Below are positions 1 to 7,730 of a stretch of 64,000 nucleotides of DNA, piece after piece (position 1 is the first letter of the stretch; each line of letters starts with the position of its first letter). The stretch comes from Lachnospiraceae bacterium (GTDB lineage Bacteria > Bacillota > Clostridia > Lachnospirales > Lachnospiraceae), in contig JAQXJP010000033.1 of NCBI GenBank assembly GCA_029008875.1, positions 1-64,000 on the forward strand, in the 5' to 3' direction. The notes beneath the pieces were generated by a model. The model did not search any database and had not been told where the DNA came from. It saw only the letters and a list, made by a program, of their open reading frames with translations. Made by a program: the position numbers and the translations under genes.

Positions 1-296
1 AATTGGGATTTATTGGTGGCTGTGTTGTCATTATTCTGTTAATGTTAATTGCCATAGAATGTGTTTTAGTGGCGAAAAGGGCGCCTGATATAGAAGGTGC
101 CGTCATATGTATCGGTATGGCTACCATTATCGGATTTCAGAGTTTTATGAATATTGCCGTGGCAACAGGATTAATGCCAAACACCGGTCTGCCGTTACCG
201 TTTGTCAGCTATGGTCTTACCTCCCTGTTGAGTTTATATATCGGAATGGGGTTTGTATTAAATATACGATTACAGGGAGTACGTAAATACAGTTAG
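1..296 (+). CDS. rodA: RodA-type SEDS glycosyltransferase, C-terminal fragment
   Basis: The reading frame is open from the left edge, so only about the last 97 residues are seen. They contain hydrophobic membrane segments and the conserved SEDS tail motif (LPLPFVSYG, then a Ser-rich helix start). SEDS proteins polymerise lipid II in the membrane and work with a class B penicillin-binding protein. RodA is preferred over FtsW or SpoVE because methylglyoxal synthase follows directly, an order I associate with the mre-min-rodA locus of Clostridia; that choice is inference. The stop lies 13 bases before mgsA. A second SEDS domain occurs in the window, in the fusion at 49.3-52 kb. Confidence 0.8.
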   Translation, partial: LGFIGGCVVIILLMLIAIECVLVAKRAPDIEGAVICIGMATIIGFQSFMNIAVATGLMPNTGLPLPFVSYGLTSLLSLYIGMGFVLNIRLQGVRKYS

Positions 297-309
297 GAGA
301 GGGTAAACT

Positions 310-705
310 ATGAACATTGCATTGATCGCACATGATGCAAAGAAAAAACTTATGCAGAATTTTTGTATTGCATATAGAGGAATTTTGTGCAAAAACGAAT
401 TGTATGCGACAGGAACGACGGGGCGTTTGATTGAGGAGGTTGCAAATCTTCAGATTCACAAATATCTCGCAGGACATCTGGGCGGCTCTCAACAGTTGGG
501 GGCACAGATCGAGCACAACGAGATTGACCTCGTCATCTTTTTGCGGGATCCTTTGAAGCCGAAGTCCCATGAGCCGGATGTCAACAACATCGTGAAATTA
601 TGTGATGAGCACAATATCCCGTTGGCAACGAATCTTGCCACAGCGGAACTTTTAATCAGATCGTTGGACAGAGGAGATTTGGATTGGCGTGAAATGTATA
701 AATAG
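310..705 (+). CDS. mgsA: methylglyoxal synthase (catalytic Asp replaced by Ser)
   Basis: 131 residues, the short Bacillus-like length. The family converts dihydroxyacetone phosphate to methylglyoxal and phosphate in the cytoplasm, a bypass of lower glycolysis. Visible motifs are AHD (Asp9), the phosphate-binding GTTGRL loop (36-40 region), RDP (Asp80), and HEPD (His87, Asp90). The loop that reads GGDQQ in E. coli and B. subtilis, whose Asp (Asp71 in E. coli) is the catalytic base, reads GGSQQ here (Ser60). Otherwise the protein looks intact. The start has a GGAGAGGG-type site just upstream. The next gene starts inside its last codons, so the two are probably cotranscribed and coupled. Confidence 0.9.
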   Translation: MNIALIAHDAKKKLMQNFCIAYRGILCKNELYATGTTGRLIEEVANLQIHKYLAGHLGGSQQLGAQIEHNEIDLVIFLRDPLKPKSHEPDVNNIVKLCDEHNIPLATNLATAELLIRSLDRGDLDWREMYK

Positions 706-1669
706 AAAAATGAAGCGACTGCTATGCATATTATGTGTAGCAGCCCTTTTTATGAGCGGATGCGGCTCTTCCCAGGTGGAGAATCAATACCCGACATATT
801 CCTCCGCAATCAGTTCCTTCGGTGAGGCGGAGCTGACCAATTCCTTTTTCGCGGATGGCCTGTGTGTTGCCCCGGATGAAAATGTGGGCTTGGAGTATGT
901 GGACTCCCAGGTGGCGGAAGGGGCAGGAGTATTTAATCTGGATCAGAAAAAGGTGACATACTCCCAAAATATCTATGAGCGTTTGTATCCGGCCAGCACC
1001 ACCAAGATATTAACCGCATACATCATTATCAAAAACTGCAATTTGAACGATTATGTGACGGTGAGCGAGGAGGCCGTGAATCAGACCTCGGACTCCTCCG
1101 TGTGTGGCCTGAATGCCGGCGATGTGGTCAGTGTGACCGATCTGTTGTACGGCCTTATGCTGGCCAGCGGAAATGATGCTGCCATTGTACTTGCAGAATA
1201 CTATTCCGGAAGTGTGGAAGCCTTTTCGGATGTCATGAACCAGGAAGTTGCGGCGCTGGGATGCACAGGCAGCCATTTTGTGAACCCAAACGGATTGCCG
1301 GATGAGGATCATTACACGACCATCTACGATATGTATTTGATTTTTCAAGAGGCAATTCAATATGAGACGTTTGTGGACATTATTCATGCCACTTCCTACA
1401 ATGCTCTGTACACGGACAAAGCAGGAAAAAGTGTGAAAAAGACCTGGAACAACACCAATCGCTACATCAACGGTGCTAAAGAGATGCCGCAGGGAATCAC
1501 GGTGATTGGAGGGAAGACGGGGACCACGGGAGCGGCCGGTTACTGCCTGGTACTGTACTCCACCAACGAATCCGGGGAGCAGTTAGTTAGTATTGTTTTT
1601 AAAGCGGACGGCGTGTCCAATCTCTATTTGCTCATGAGTCAGATACTCAAGGAGTTTGGTAATTTGTGA
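689..1669 (+). CDS. D-alanyl-D-alanine carboxypeptidase, lipoprotein (peptidase S11)
   Basis: 326 residues. The three serine-transpeptidase motifs are present: STTK (Ser103, Lys106), SGN (160-162) and KTG (276-278), as in low-molecular-weight PBPs that trim the terminal D-Ala of peptidoglycan stem peptides. The N-terminus has basic residues, a hydrophobic stretch and Cys25 in MSGC, a slightly atypical lipobox, so it is probably a lipoprotein rather than tail-anchored like DacA. The GTG at 689 was chosen because GAGGAG lies 11 bases upstream, whereas the ATG at 710 has no site; this makes a 17-base overlap with mgsA. The protein ends soon after the KTG region, without the C-terminal amphipathic helix domain of DacA. 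Confidence 0.85.
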   Translation: MKCINRKMKRLLCILCVAALFMSGCGSSQVENQYPTYSSAISSFGEAELTNSFFADGLCVAPDENVGLEYVDSQVAEGAGVFNLDQKKVTYSQNIYERLYPASTTKILTAYIIIKNCNLNDYVTVSEEAVNQTSDSSVCGLNAGDVVSVTDLLYGLMLASGNDAAIVLAEYYSGSVEAFSDVMNQEVAALGCTGSHFVNPNGLPDEDHYTTIYDMYLIFQEAIQYETFVDIIHATSYNALYTDKAGKSVKKTWNNTNRYINGAKEMPQGITVIGGKTGTTGAAGYCLVLYSTNESGEQLVSIVFKADGVSNLYLLMSQILKEFGNL

Positions 1670-1698
1670 TTGTATTTTTCGTATATATATAATATAAT
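1670..1698 (+). promoter_or_regulatory. sigma-A type promoter for the P-loop gene
   Basis: TTGTAT, 17-base spacer, TATAAT in the very AT-rich gap after the carboxypeptidase gene. It lies about 60 bases before the next start codon. Pattern match only. Confidence 0.55.
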
Positions 1699-1757
1699 AT
1701 TTTTATATCAATGGATTATATTATTCCGAAAAATTATTATCCAGGAGGGGAAGGCCA

Positions 1758-2180
1758 ATGATAGAAATTATTTGTGGGGAAAAAGGAAAAGGCAAGACAA
1801 AGGAGCTTTTGGCTAGAGTCAATTCTTCCGTCGAATCAAGCAACGGAAATGTGGTTTATCTCGATAAGAGCCAGAAGCATATGTTTGAGTTAAACAATAA
1901 AATTCGATTGATCAACGTTGTTGATTATCCGATTTCAAATTGTGATGAATTTATTGGTTTTATTTGCGGTATCGTTTCACAGGATAATGATTTGGAGGAA
2001 ATGTATTTAGACAGTTTTTTGACGATTGCAAGCTTATCGGATGAGGGGGACATCGTTAAGGCAATTGAGAAACTGGACGTCATCAGTGAGAAGTACAAGG
2101 TTAAGTTCATTTTGAGCGTTTCCAAGGATAAAAACAATCTTCCGGAGTGCGCTAAGGCGAAGGTTGTTGTTGCTTTGTAA
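1758..2180 (+). CDS. small P-loop NTPase-like protein of unknown function
   Basis: 140 residues beginning almost directly with a Walker A motif, GEKGKGKT (7-14). A hydrophobic beta strand (FILSVS, near residues 115-120) could carry a Walker B-like element but no clear acidic Walker B is seen. I do not recognise a specific family; similar short proteins in Clostridia are, from memory, sometimes labelled twitching-motility PilT-like, which the length does not support. Strong AGGAGGGG site nine bases upstream, its own promoter, and a strong terminator downstream make it a single-gene transcript. No signal peptide or membrane segment. Function unknown. Confidence 0.75.
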   Translation: MIEIICGEKGKGKTKELLARVNSSVESSNGNVVYLDKSQKHMFELNNKIRLINVVDYPISNCDEFIGFICGIVSQDNDLEEMYLDSFLTIASLSDEGDIVKAIEKLDVISEKYKVKFILSVSKDKNNLPECAKAKVVVAL

Positions 2181-2206
2181 GCATTACATAGGTATTGTTG
2201 AAATGA

Positions 2207-2237
2207 AAGGTGTCGGAGAGATCCGACACCTTTTTTG
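2207..2237 (+). terminator. Rho-independent terminator
   Basis: Nine-base GC-rich perfect stem (GGTGTCGGA / TCCGACACC) with a GAGA loop, followed by six T. It ends the P-loop gene transcript; the DUF378 gene runs toward it from the other side. Confidence 0.9.
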
Positions 2238-2239
2238 TG

Positions 2240-2443
2240 TTATTCCATAGCGGAACGCACCCTTCCAAAGAAACTAATCAGATAGATTCCGGAAAGCCCG
2301 ACGATTGCATAGATGATTCTGGAAAACCAGCTCATATTTCCAAACAAAAATTTTATCAAATCAAATTGGAAAAATCCGATAAGCCCCCAGTTTATACATC
2401 CGATGATTGCAAGCGTCAACAACGTATAATCAAGCCATTTCAT
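2240..2443 (-). CDS. DUF378 family small membrane protein
   Basis: 67 residues with two hydrophobic helices (about 5-28 and 40-62) and the family pattern of a short loop with INWGL in the first helix. Function unknown for the family. The longer open frame was cut back to the ATG at 2443 because it has GGAGGTGAT seven bases upstream; the upstream part would be an unlikely extension. It is a single gene between two plus-strand genes and shares the terminator hairpin at 2207-2237 as a possible convergent end. Confidence 0.85.
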   Translation of the reverse strand: MKWLDYTLLTLAIIGCINWGLIGFFQFDLIKFLFGNMSWFSRIIYAIVGLSGIYLISFFGRVRSAME

Positions 2444-2504
2444 TTCTATCACCTCCGTACATTCAGTATGTGTTTTCTTTTGGGTTAATATACACTTCTG
2501 TTCA

Positions 2505-2533
2505 TTGTATTTACTTTTGAGAAATGATAAAAT
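2505..2533 (+). promoter_or_regulatory. sigma-A type promoter for the HlyD-like/yggS/sepF operon
   Basis: TTGTAT, 17-base spacer, TAAAAT, about 30 bases before the TTG start of the HlyD-like gene. Pattern match. Confidence 0.55.
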
Positions 2534-2562
2534 GATACATAAGTAAAAAAGAGGTGACAATT

Positions 2563-3966
2563 TTGGCAAAGAATGAAAATATCATAAAATACAAAAAGCC
2601 GTTTCATTTTAATATCGGACTTGTAATTTTTTGCATTATTATCATATATGTGATTTACAATATTTTTTCCTATTTTACCACATCAACCATTTCCGAATAC
2701 CAAGTCTCTCAAGGGATGATTGCGTCCAATAACGTGTATCACGGCCTAATTCTCAGGGATGAATCCGTGGTTTACGCGGATCAGAGCGGATATATCAATT
2801 ATTATATCAAGAATGCCTCCCGGGTGTCTGTCAATGATGTGGTTTATTCCATCGATACCAACGGTGTGATTGCGGACAAGATCAATTCAACGGGTGCCAA
2901 CGGAGAACTGTTGTCGGAGGAAGCACTGCAGGAGGTTTCCGCCAAATTAGATGGATTTTCCAACACTTATCGTTCCTCCTCCTTTGGGGACACCAATACA
3001 TTTAAGATGGATTTGGATTCCGAGATCTCCCAGATATTGAATTCCATCGCCCTGGCTAATTTGGGAGAGCAGATTAGTACTGCGGAGGCAAACAACACCT
3101 TCCATCGCTATGCTTCCGGCAAGCAGGGTGTGATAGCCTATTATGTGGATGGCTATGAGGCGGATAATCTGGAGAATTTTAAGGCTGAAATGCTGGAATC
3201 AGGCGGATATGTAAAGACAAATCTGGAATCCAACGTTCAGGTTACCTCAAACAGTCCTGTTTACAAAATTGTGAACAGTGAAAAATGGAATATTATCTTT
3301 GCGATTTCAACTGATTTGGCAGAAAGTCTTCAGGATGATTCTAATATTAAGATAAAATTTTGCAAGGACAATTACAGCGCCAATGCAACCTATGAGATTA
3401 TCTGGCAAGACGGGGAACCTTTTTTGGCCTTGCAGCTCAACACGGCAATGATCCGCTACATCAATGAGCGTTTCGTGGATGTTGAACTGGTGATCAATCA
3501 GACCAGCGGTTTGAAGATTCCTAAATCTGCCATCACATCCAAGGAATTTTTTACAGTTCCGAAGAGTTATTTTACGGAGGGTGGTGATTCCGATAACAAG
3601 GGGCTAATCCTGGCGGAAACTCTGGATGCGGATACAGCGGGAGATGAGAGCAGTATCATCTACCCCACAATTTACTATGAGAAGAACGATAAGTACTATA
3701 TTGACAGTGAACTGATTTCGGCTGGCACGGTAATTCGGAAACCGGACTCTATTTTGTCCACCTACACCATCGGAACCGATACGGATTCTCTGATTGGGGT
3801 ATACAATATCAACAAGGGTTATGCGGTATTCAAGCAAATCAATATCATGTATGAAAATGACGAGTATGCCATTGTGGAGCCCAAAACATCTTATGGAATT
3901 GCTCTGTATGACCACATTGCTCTGGATGGCAGCAAACTGCAGGAATCTCAGTTAATTAAGAAATAA
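2563..3966 (+). CDS. HlyD-like membrane-anchored protein at the sepF locus
   Basis: About 467 residues. One transmembrane segment near residues 17-38 (FNIGLVIFCIIIIYVIYNIF) puts the rest outside the cell. The extracytoplasmic part has the beta-rich look of a HlyD/membrane-fusion adaptor: GLILRDE, then a lipoyl/barrel-sandwich-like run (SGYINYYI..NASRVSVNDVVYSID). No transporter gene is adjacent. TTG at 2563 was chosen over GTG at 2554 because AAGAGGTG then lies at proper spacing; the GTG is inside that site. It leads the operon with yggS (14-base gap) and sepF, so a role at the envelope or in division is inferred from context only. Assignment to HlyD is by overall pattern and is moderate. Confidence 0.7.
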   Translation: MAKNENIIKYKKPFHFNIGLVIFCIIIIYVIYNIFSYFTTSTISEYQVSQGMIASNNVYHGLILRDESVVYADQSGYINYYIKNASRVSVNDVVYSIDTNGVIADKINSTGANGELLSEEALQEVSAKLDGFSNTYRSSSFGDTNTFKMDLDSEISQILNSIALANLGEQISTAEANNTFHRYASGKQGVIAYYVDGYEADNLENFKAEMLESGGYVKTNLESNVQVTSNSPVYKIVNSEKWNIIFAISTDLAESLQDDSNIKIKFCKDNYSANATYEIIWQDGEPFLALQLNTAMIRYINERFVDVELVINQTSGLKIPKSAITSKEFFTVPKSYFTEGGDSDNKGLILAETLDADTAGDESSIIYPTIYYEKNDKYYIDSELISAGTVIRKPDSILSTYTIGTDTDSLIGVYNINKGYAVFKQINIMYENDEYAIVEPKTSYGIALYDHIALDGSKLQESQLIKK

Positions 3967-3980
3967 TAGGAGAAAAAGAT

Positions 3981-4673
3981 ATGTTACAGGAAAATTTAAC
4001 GGAAGTGGAAGCGAATATTGTGGCTGCATGTGAACGGGCAGGTCGTTCCAGGGATGAGGTCACTTTGATTGCGGTCAGCAAGACAAAGCCGGTTCCCATG
4101 CTTCAGGAAGTATATGATATGGGAATACGGAATTTCGGGGAGAACAAGGTGCAGGAAATGTGCGACAAGATAGAGGTGCTTCCCCATGATATCAAGTGGC
4201 ACATGATCGGTCATCTGCAGACCAACAAGGTGAAATATATTGTAGGAAAAACTGCTCTGATTCACTCGGTAGACAGTCTGAAGCTTGCGGAGGAAATCCA
4301 AAAGCAGGCTGTCAAAAAGGATGTTTATGTACCCATTCTGGTGGAAGTCAATATCGCCGGGGAAGAGTCAAAATTTGGCATATCGAAAGAGGAAACGATG
4401 GAGCTCGTGCGACAGATTTCAAGCCTTGATCATCTTCAAATTAAAGGCCTGATGACCATTGCCCCCTTCGTGGAGAATGCGGAAGATAACCGATTGTATT
4501 TCCGGGGAATACGCCAATTATCTGTTGACATCGCAAATCAAAACATAGATAATGTAAGTATGGATATTTTGTCAATGGGTATGACCGGCGATTACGCGGT
4601 TGCGATTGAAGAAGGCGCAACCATGGTGCGTGTCGGAACCGGGATATTCGGGGCGAGAAATTACAATATATAA
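3981..4673 (+). CDS. yggS: YggS/PLPBP family pyridoxal-phosphate homeostasis protein
   Basis: 230 residues, family length. The PLP-binding lysine is Lys34 in AVSKTKP; HMIGHLQTNK (about 73-82) and the C-terminal SMGMTGDY phosphate-binding motif are intact. The family is a single-domain TIM barrel like the N-terminus of alanine racemase, binds PLP and affects vitamin B6 and amino-acid balance rather than acting as a known enzyme. In Gram-positives (ylmE) it lies before sepF, as here with a 12-base gap. AGGAGA site upstream. Confidence 0.95.
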   Translation: MLQENLTEVEANIVAACERAGRSRDEVTLIAVSKTKPVPMLQEVYDMGIRNFGENKVQEMCDKIEVLPHDIKWHMIGHLQTNKVKYIVGKTALIHSVDSLKLAEEIQKQAVKKDVYVPILVEVNIAGEESKFGISKEETMELVRQISSLDHLQIKGLMTIAPFVENAEDNRLYFRGIRQLSVDIANQNIDNVSMDILSMGMTGDYAVAIEEGATMVRVGTGIFGARNYNI

Positions 4674-4685
4674 CGAGGTTACAAG

Positions 4686-5231
4686 ATGAGTTTAATTGAT
4701 GGAGTTTTAAATTTTATGCGTTTAAATCCGGATGACGATGAGTACGATGAGGATGAAGACGATTTCCCATATGATGAGGAAGACGAAGAAGAAGAGTATC
4801 CGGTAAAGAAATCTTCCGGAGTCTTCAAGAAGGAACACAAGGAAAAGGAAGAGAGCAGTTATGAAAAATCCGAGGCTTCGAAGGAAAAGCCGGTGAAGAC
4901 CGCTCCGAAGATTACACCGATCTCCAAAGGAACAAGAAAGCAGGTTATGGGAATGGAAGTTTGCGTTATTAAGCCAACATCGGTTGAAGATGCAAGGGAG
5001 ATTACAGAGACATTGTTGAATGGCAGAACCGTTGTATTGAATGTGGAAGGCTTGAATGTCGATATTGCTCAGAGAATTATCGATTTCACATCGGGTTCCT
5101 GCTTTGCAATCAGCGGTAATCTTCAGAAGATATCAAATTACATATTCATAATTACCCCGGCGAATGTAGATATATCCGGAGATTTTCAGAATATCGTTGA
5201 TTCTTTTGATACTTCAAGTTTCAATTACTAA
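4686..5231 (+). CDS. sepF: cell division protein SepF
   Basis: 181 residues. The N-terminus (MSLIDGVLNFMRLN) resembles the amphipathic membrane-binding helix of SepF. A strongly acidic and Lys-rich linker follows (about 15-75), then the conserved SepF fold (about 95-178) with VCVIKP, the RTVVLNVEGL strand and the RIIDFTSGS helix start. SepF tethers FtsZ to the membrane and aligns polymers at the septum. It is last in its operon before a terminator. The linker is longer and more charged than in B. subtilis SepF. Confidence 0.95.
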   Translation: MSLIDGVLNFMRLNPDDDEYDEDEDDFPYDEEDEEEEYPVKKSSGVFKKEHKEKEESSYEKSEASKEKPVKTAPKITPISKGTRKQVMGMEVCVIKPTSVEDAREITETLLNGRTVVLNVEGLNVDIAQRIIDFTSGSCFAISGNLQKISNYIFIITPANVDISGDFQNIVDSFDTSSFNY

Positions 5232-5242
5232 ATGGAATGTTT

Positions 5243-5280
5243 GGCATCAGAATTTTATGATTCTGGTGCCTTTTATTTTA
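5243..5280 (+). terminator. Rho-independent terminator after sepF
   Basis: Ten-pair stem (GGCATCAGAA / TTCTGGTGCC, one G-T pair) with an eight-base loop and a T-rich tail. lspA starts 24 bases beyond it and may depend on read-through. Confidence 0.8.
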
Positions 5281-5303
5281 TATTACAGACATGAGGAACC
5301 AAT

Positions 5304-5894
5304 ATGAAAATAATTAAATCTAGAAAAAATATTTTGATTAGTTGGCTTATCATAGCCTTTTTAGTTGGGGTAGACCAGATTGCAAAGTTTTTTGCTGCCA
5401 CTTTTTTGAAAAATAGCGAGCCGCTTTCGTTGATAGACAATGTTTTTGAATTACATTACCTGGAGAATCAAAGTGCCGCTTTCGGCGTTGATTTAATCTT
5501 GATTATACAAAAAATCTTCCGTTTTTCTTACTTTGTGGAGCATCCGGATGTGTTCTTGCAGGTCAAGATGTTTCTGTTTATTATAATGACAATTGCGGTG
5601 GTTTTTTTGCTGTATGCGCTATACCTTCGCATTCCGAAGGAGCGGAGATTTCGTTATATTGATTGGATATTAATCGCATTTATTGCCGGCGCAATCGGGA
5701 ACCTGATTGATCGTGCCGTTCATCATTATGTGATCGACTTCTTCTATTTTAAATTGATTGATTTCCCGATTTTTAACGTTGCGGATATTTACGTGACGGT
5801 TTCGGCCTTCTTTATCATTGTCCTCGGTTTGTTCTATTACAAGGAAGCTGACTTTGAGCGTATTTTTCCTTCCAAAGAGAAGAAAAAGGATTGA
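5304..5894 (+). CDS. lspA: lipoprotein signal peptidase (signal peptidase II)
   Basis: 196 residues with four hydrophobic segments. The catalytic aspartates are Asp136 in GNLIDR and Asp161 in FNVADI; the ENQSAAFG motif (54-61) replaces the usual ENxGAAFG. The enzyme cuts the signal peptide of diacylglyceryl-modified prolipoproteins in the membrane. It is longer than the usual 150-170 residues because of an extra segment after AAFG (about 62-90, IIQKIFRFSYFVEHPDVFLQ). Likely substrates in this window are the carboxypeptidase at 689 and ApbE. GAGGAACC site upstream; rluD follows by 4 bases, the usual lspA-rluD order. Confidence 0.95.
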   Translation: MKIIKSRKNILISWLIIAFLVGVDQIAKFFAATFLKNSEPLSLIDNVFELHYLENQSAAFGVDLILIIQKIFRFSYFVEHPDVFLQVKMFLFIIMTIAVVFLLYALYLRIPKERRFRYIDWILIAFIAGAIGNLIDRAVHHYVIDFFYFKLIDFPIFNVADIYVTVSAFFIIVLGLFYYKEADFERIFPSKEKKKD

Positions 5895-5898
5895 TGTT

Positions 5899-6813
5899 AT
5901 GAAACAGGATGTTTTTGAGGTTCTGGAAGAACAGGAAGGAGAACGCCTGGACAAATATTTGAGTATCATTTACCCGGATATTTCCCGTTCTTTTTTTCAA
6001 AAAATCATAAAAGATAATATGGTGCTTGTGAACGATCAGCCCCAGAAAGCGAATTACCGGCTTCGGGATGAGGATATTGTGACGATTAACTTTCCGGATG
6101 CTGTCACCACTGCCATTGAACCGGAGGATATCCCCCTTGATATCTTATATGAGGATGAGGATCTTCTTGTTGTAAACAAACCAAAAGGGATGGTGGTACA
6201 CCCGTCGGCCGGTCATTACACACACACCCTGGTAAATGCCATCATGTTTCACTGCAAAGACTCTCTGAGCGGGATTAACGGCGAGATTCGCCCGGGCATC
6301 GTTCATCGCATCGATATGGACACCACCGGCTCACTGATCGTGTGTAAAAATGATGAGAGCCACATAAAGATTGCCCAGCAGATTAAGGATCACTCCGTCA
6401 ATCGCATATACGAAGGGATTGTGTGCGGAAATGTGTCTGAAGATGAAGGAACTATCAACGGAGCAATCGGCCGTAACCCCAAGGATCGCAAAAAAATGGC
6501 AATCAATGAGGCGAACGGAAAGCCTGCTATAACGCATTATAAGGTGTTAAAACGTTTTCAAAACTATACTTACATGCAGTTTCAATTGGAAACCGGACGT
6601 ACCCATCAGATACGCGTTCACATGGCCAGCATCGGACATCCCTTGCTGGGTGATCCCCTTTATTCTTCGGGGAAAAGTCCGTATAAAAACCTTCAGGGAC
6701 AGACCCTTCATGCCAAGACAATTGGCTTTGTTCATCCCACCACAGGAGTATATATGGAGTACAGCGCACCCTTGCCGGAATACTTTGAAAAATTATTGAA
6801 TTCCTTGAAATAA
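5899..6813 (+). CDS. rluD: 23S rRNA pseudouridine synthase, RluD family
   Basis: 304 residues from the ATG at 5899, chosen because AAAGGA precedes it and homologous sequence (S4 domain, EGERLDKYL) starts just after; the open frame extends further upstream inside lspA. The S4 RNA-binding domain covers about 14-75 and the catalytic domain the rest, with HRIDMDTTG holding the nucleophile Asp139 and GRTHQIRVH near residues 230-238. Family members isomerise uridines in 23S rRNA helix 69; which sites this paralogue modifies is not certain. Translationally close to lspA. Confidence 0.92.
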   Translation: MKQDVFEVLEEQEGERLDKYLSIIYPDISRSFFQKIIKDNMVLVNDQPQKANYRLRDEDIVTINFPDAVTTAIEPEDIPLDILYEDEDLLVVNKPKGMVVHPSAGHYTHTLVNAIMFHCKDSLSGINGEIRPGIVHRIDMDTTGSLIVCKNDESHIKIAQQIKDHSVNRIYEGIVCGNVSEDEGTINGAIGRNPKDRKKMAINEANGKPAITHYKVLKRFQNYTYMQFQLETGRTHQIRVHMASIGHPLLGDPLYSSGKSPYKNLQGQTLHAKTIGFVHPTTGVYMEYSAPLPEYFEKLLNSLK

Positions 6814-6834
6814 TTCTGAAAAATATTGTATAAT
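6805..6834 (+). promoter_or_regulatory. sigma-A type promoter for the cytidylate-kinase-like gene
   Basis: TTGAAA, 18-base spacer, TATAAT, starting inside the last codons of rluD and about 44 bases before the next ATG. Confidence 0.55.
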
Positions 6835-6877
6835 TCAAGTATATAGAAGTTTACTATATAGTTGGAGGTAGTGTATT

Positions 6878-7501
6878 ATGGGTAGAACAATTTATACGAT
6901 AGGACGTGAATTTGGTAGCGGCGGTAAGCAAATTGGGGAAAAAATTGCAAAGCGCCTGGGGATTCCTCTTTATGATAAGGAATTGCTGCAGAAGGCTGCC
7001 AAGGATTCCGGATTTTGTGAAGAAATTTTTGAGAATCACGATGAGAAGCCAACCAACAGTTTCTTATATTCTTTGGTGATGGATACTTATTCCGCAGGAA
7101 ATTATTCTGCGGCGCCATTTCTCGATATGCCATTAAACCATAAGGTTTTTCTGGCGCAGTTTGATTCCATCAAGAAAATTGCGGAGGAAGGTTCCTGCGT
7201 TATTGTTGGACGCTGTGCTGACTATGCTTTGGCCGGCAATCCCGATGTGGTAAATGTGTTTATCCGTGCAGACCTGGAGGATCGAATCAAATGGATCAGC
7301 AAACGGTTGGATATTACGGAGAGCAAGGCAAAAGACATGGCTTCCAAAAAAGATAAGCAGCGCTCCAGTTATTATAATTACTATACCAGCAAAAAATGGG
7401 GCGATTCCCGCAGCTACGATTTGTGTTTGAATACCAGTAAGCTTTCCTTGGATGAGTGTGTGGAGTTGATCATCAGGTTTGGGGAAGTCATGAAGCGATA
7501 A
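6878..7501 (+). CDS. cytidylate kinase-like protein (Cytidylate_kin2 type)
   Basis: 207 residues. The N-terminus has the characteristic GREFGSGGKQIGEKIAKRLG (9-28), a modified P-loop, followed by PLYDKELL. VIVGRCADYAL (around 107-117) matches the NMP-kinase core. This family is related to cytidylate kinases but not shown to have the same substrate, so CMP phosphorylation is only a guess. GGAGG site upstream and its own promoter; monocistronic, convergent to dtd across a 229-base gap that holds repeated hairpins. Confidence 0.85.
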   Translation: MGRTIYTIGREFGSGGKQIGEKIAKRLGIPLYDKELLQKAAKDSGFCEEIFENHDEKPTNSFLYSLVMDTYSAGNYSAAPFLDMPLNHKVFLAQFDSIKKIAEEGSCVIVGRCADYALAGNPDVVNVFIRADLEDRIKWISKRLDITESKAKDMASKKDKQRSSYYNYYTSKKWGDSRSYDLCLNTSKLSLDECVELIIRFGEVMKR

Positions 7502-7587
7502 AAATCGTAAGGTTGTAATAGGAATATATATTGCAAGAATAAAAAAACAGGCATTGCGTAAAGATTTGAACAATTGATAAATATTAG

Positions 7588-7682
7588 ACAACAGGCCAAC
7601 AATTCGCTAAAATAAAGGTTTTGCGAGGCGTTGGCTGATTGTTTAGGGTACAAACTATTCGTTAAACTTTTGTTTTGCGAAT
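7588..7682. repeat. two imperfect hairpin repeats, 55-base period
   Basis: Two copies of a 28-29 base unit at 7598-7626 and 7653-7680 share AAC, ATTCG, TAAA and a terminal TTTTGCGA. Each is itself an interrupted inverted repeat (TTCGC to GCGA; ATTCG to CGAAT). The first copy is framed by GCCAAC / GTTGGC (7595-7600, 7630-7635), making a longer stem. The rest of the gap 7502-7730 between the convergent genes shows nothing else I can name; neither hairpin has a clean T-tract terminator. Confidence 0.6.
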
Positions 7683-7730
7683 AAATATATTGCTTTTCCG
7701 AAAGGCTTTTGATACACTTAATTTGTACTC

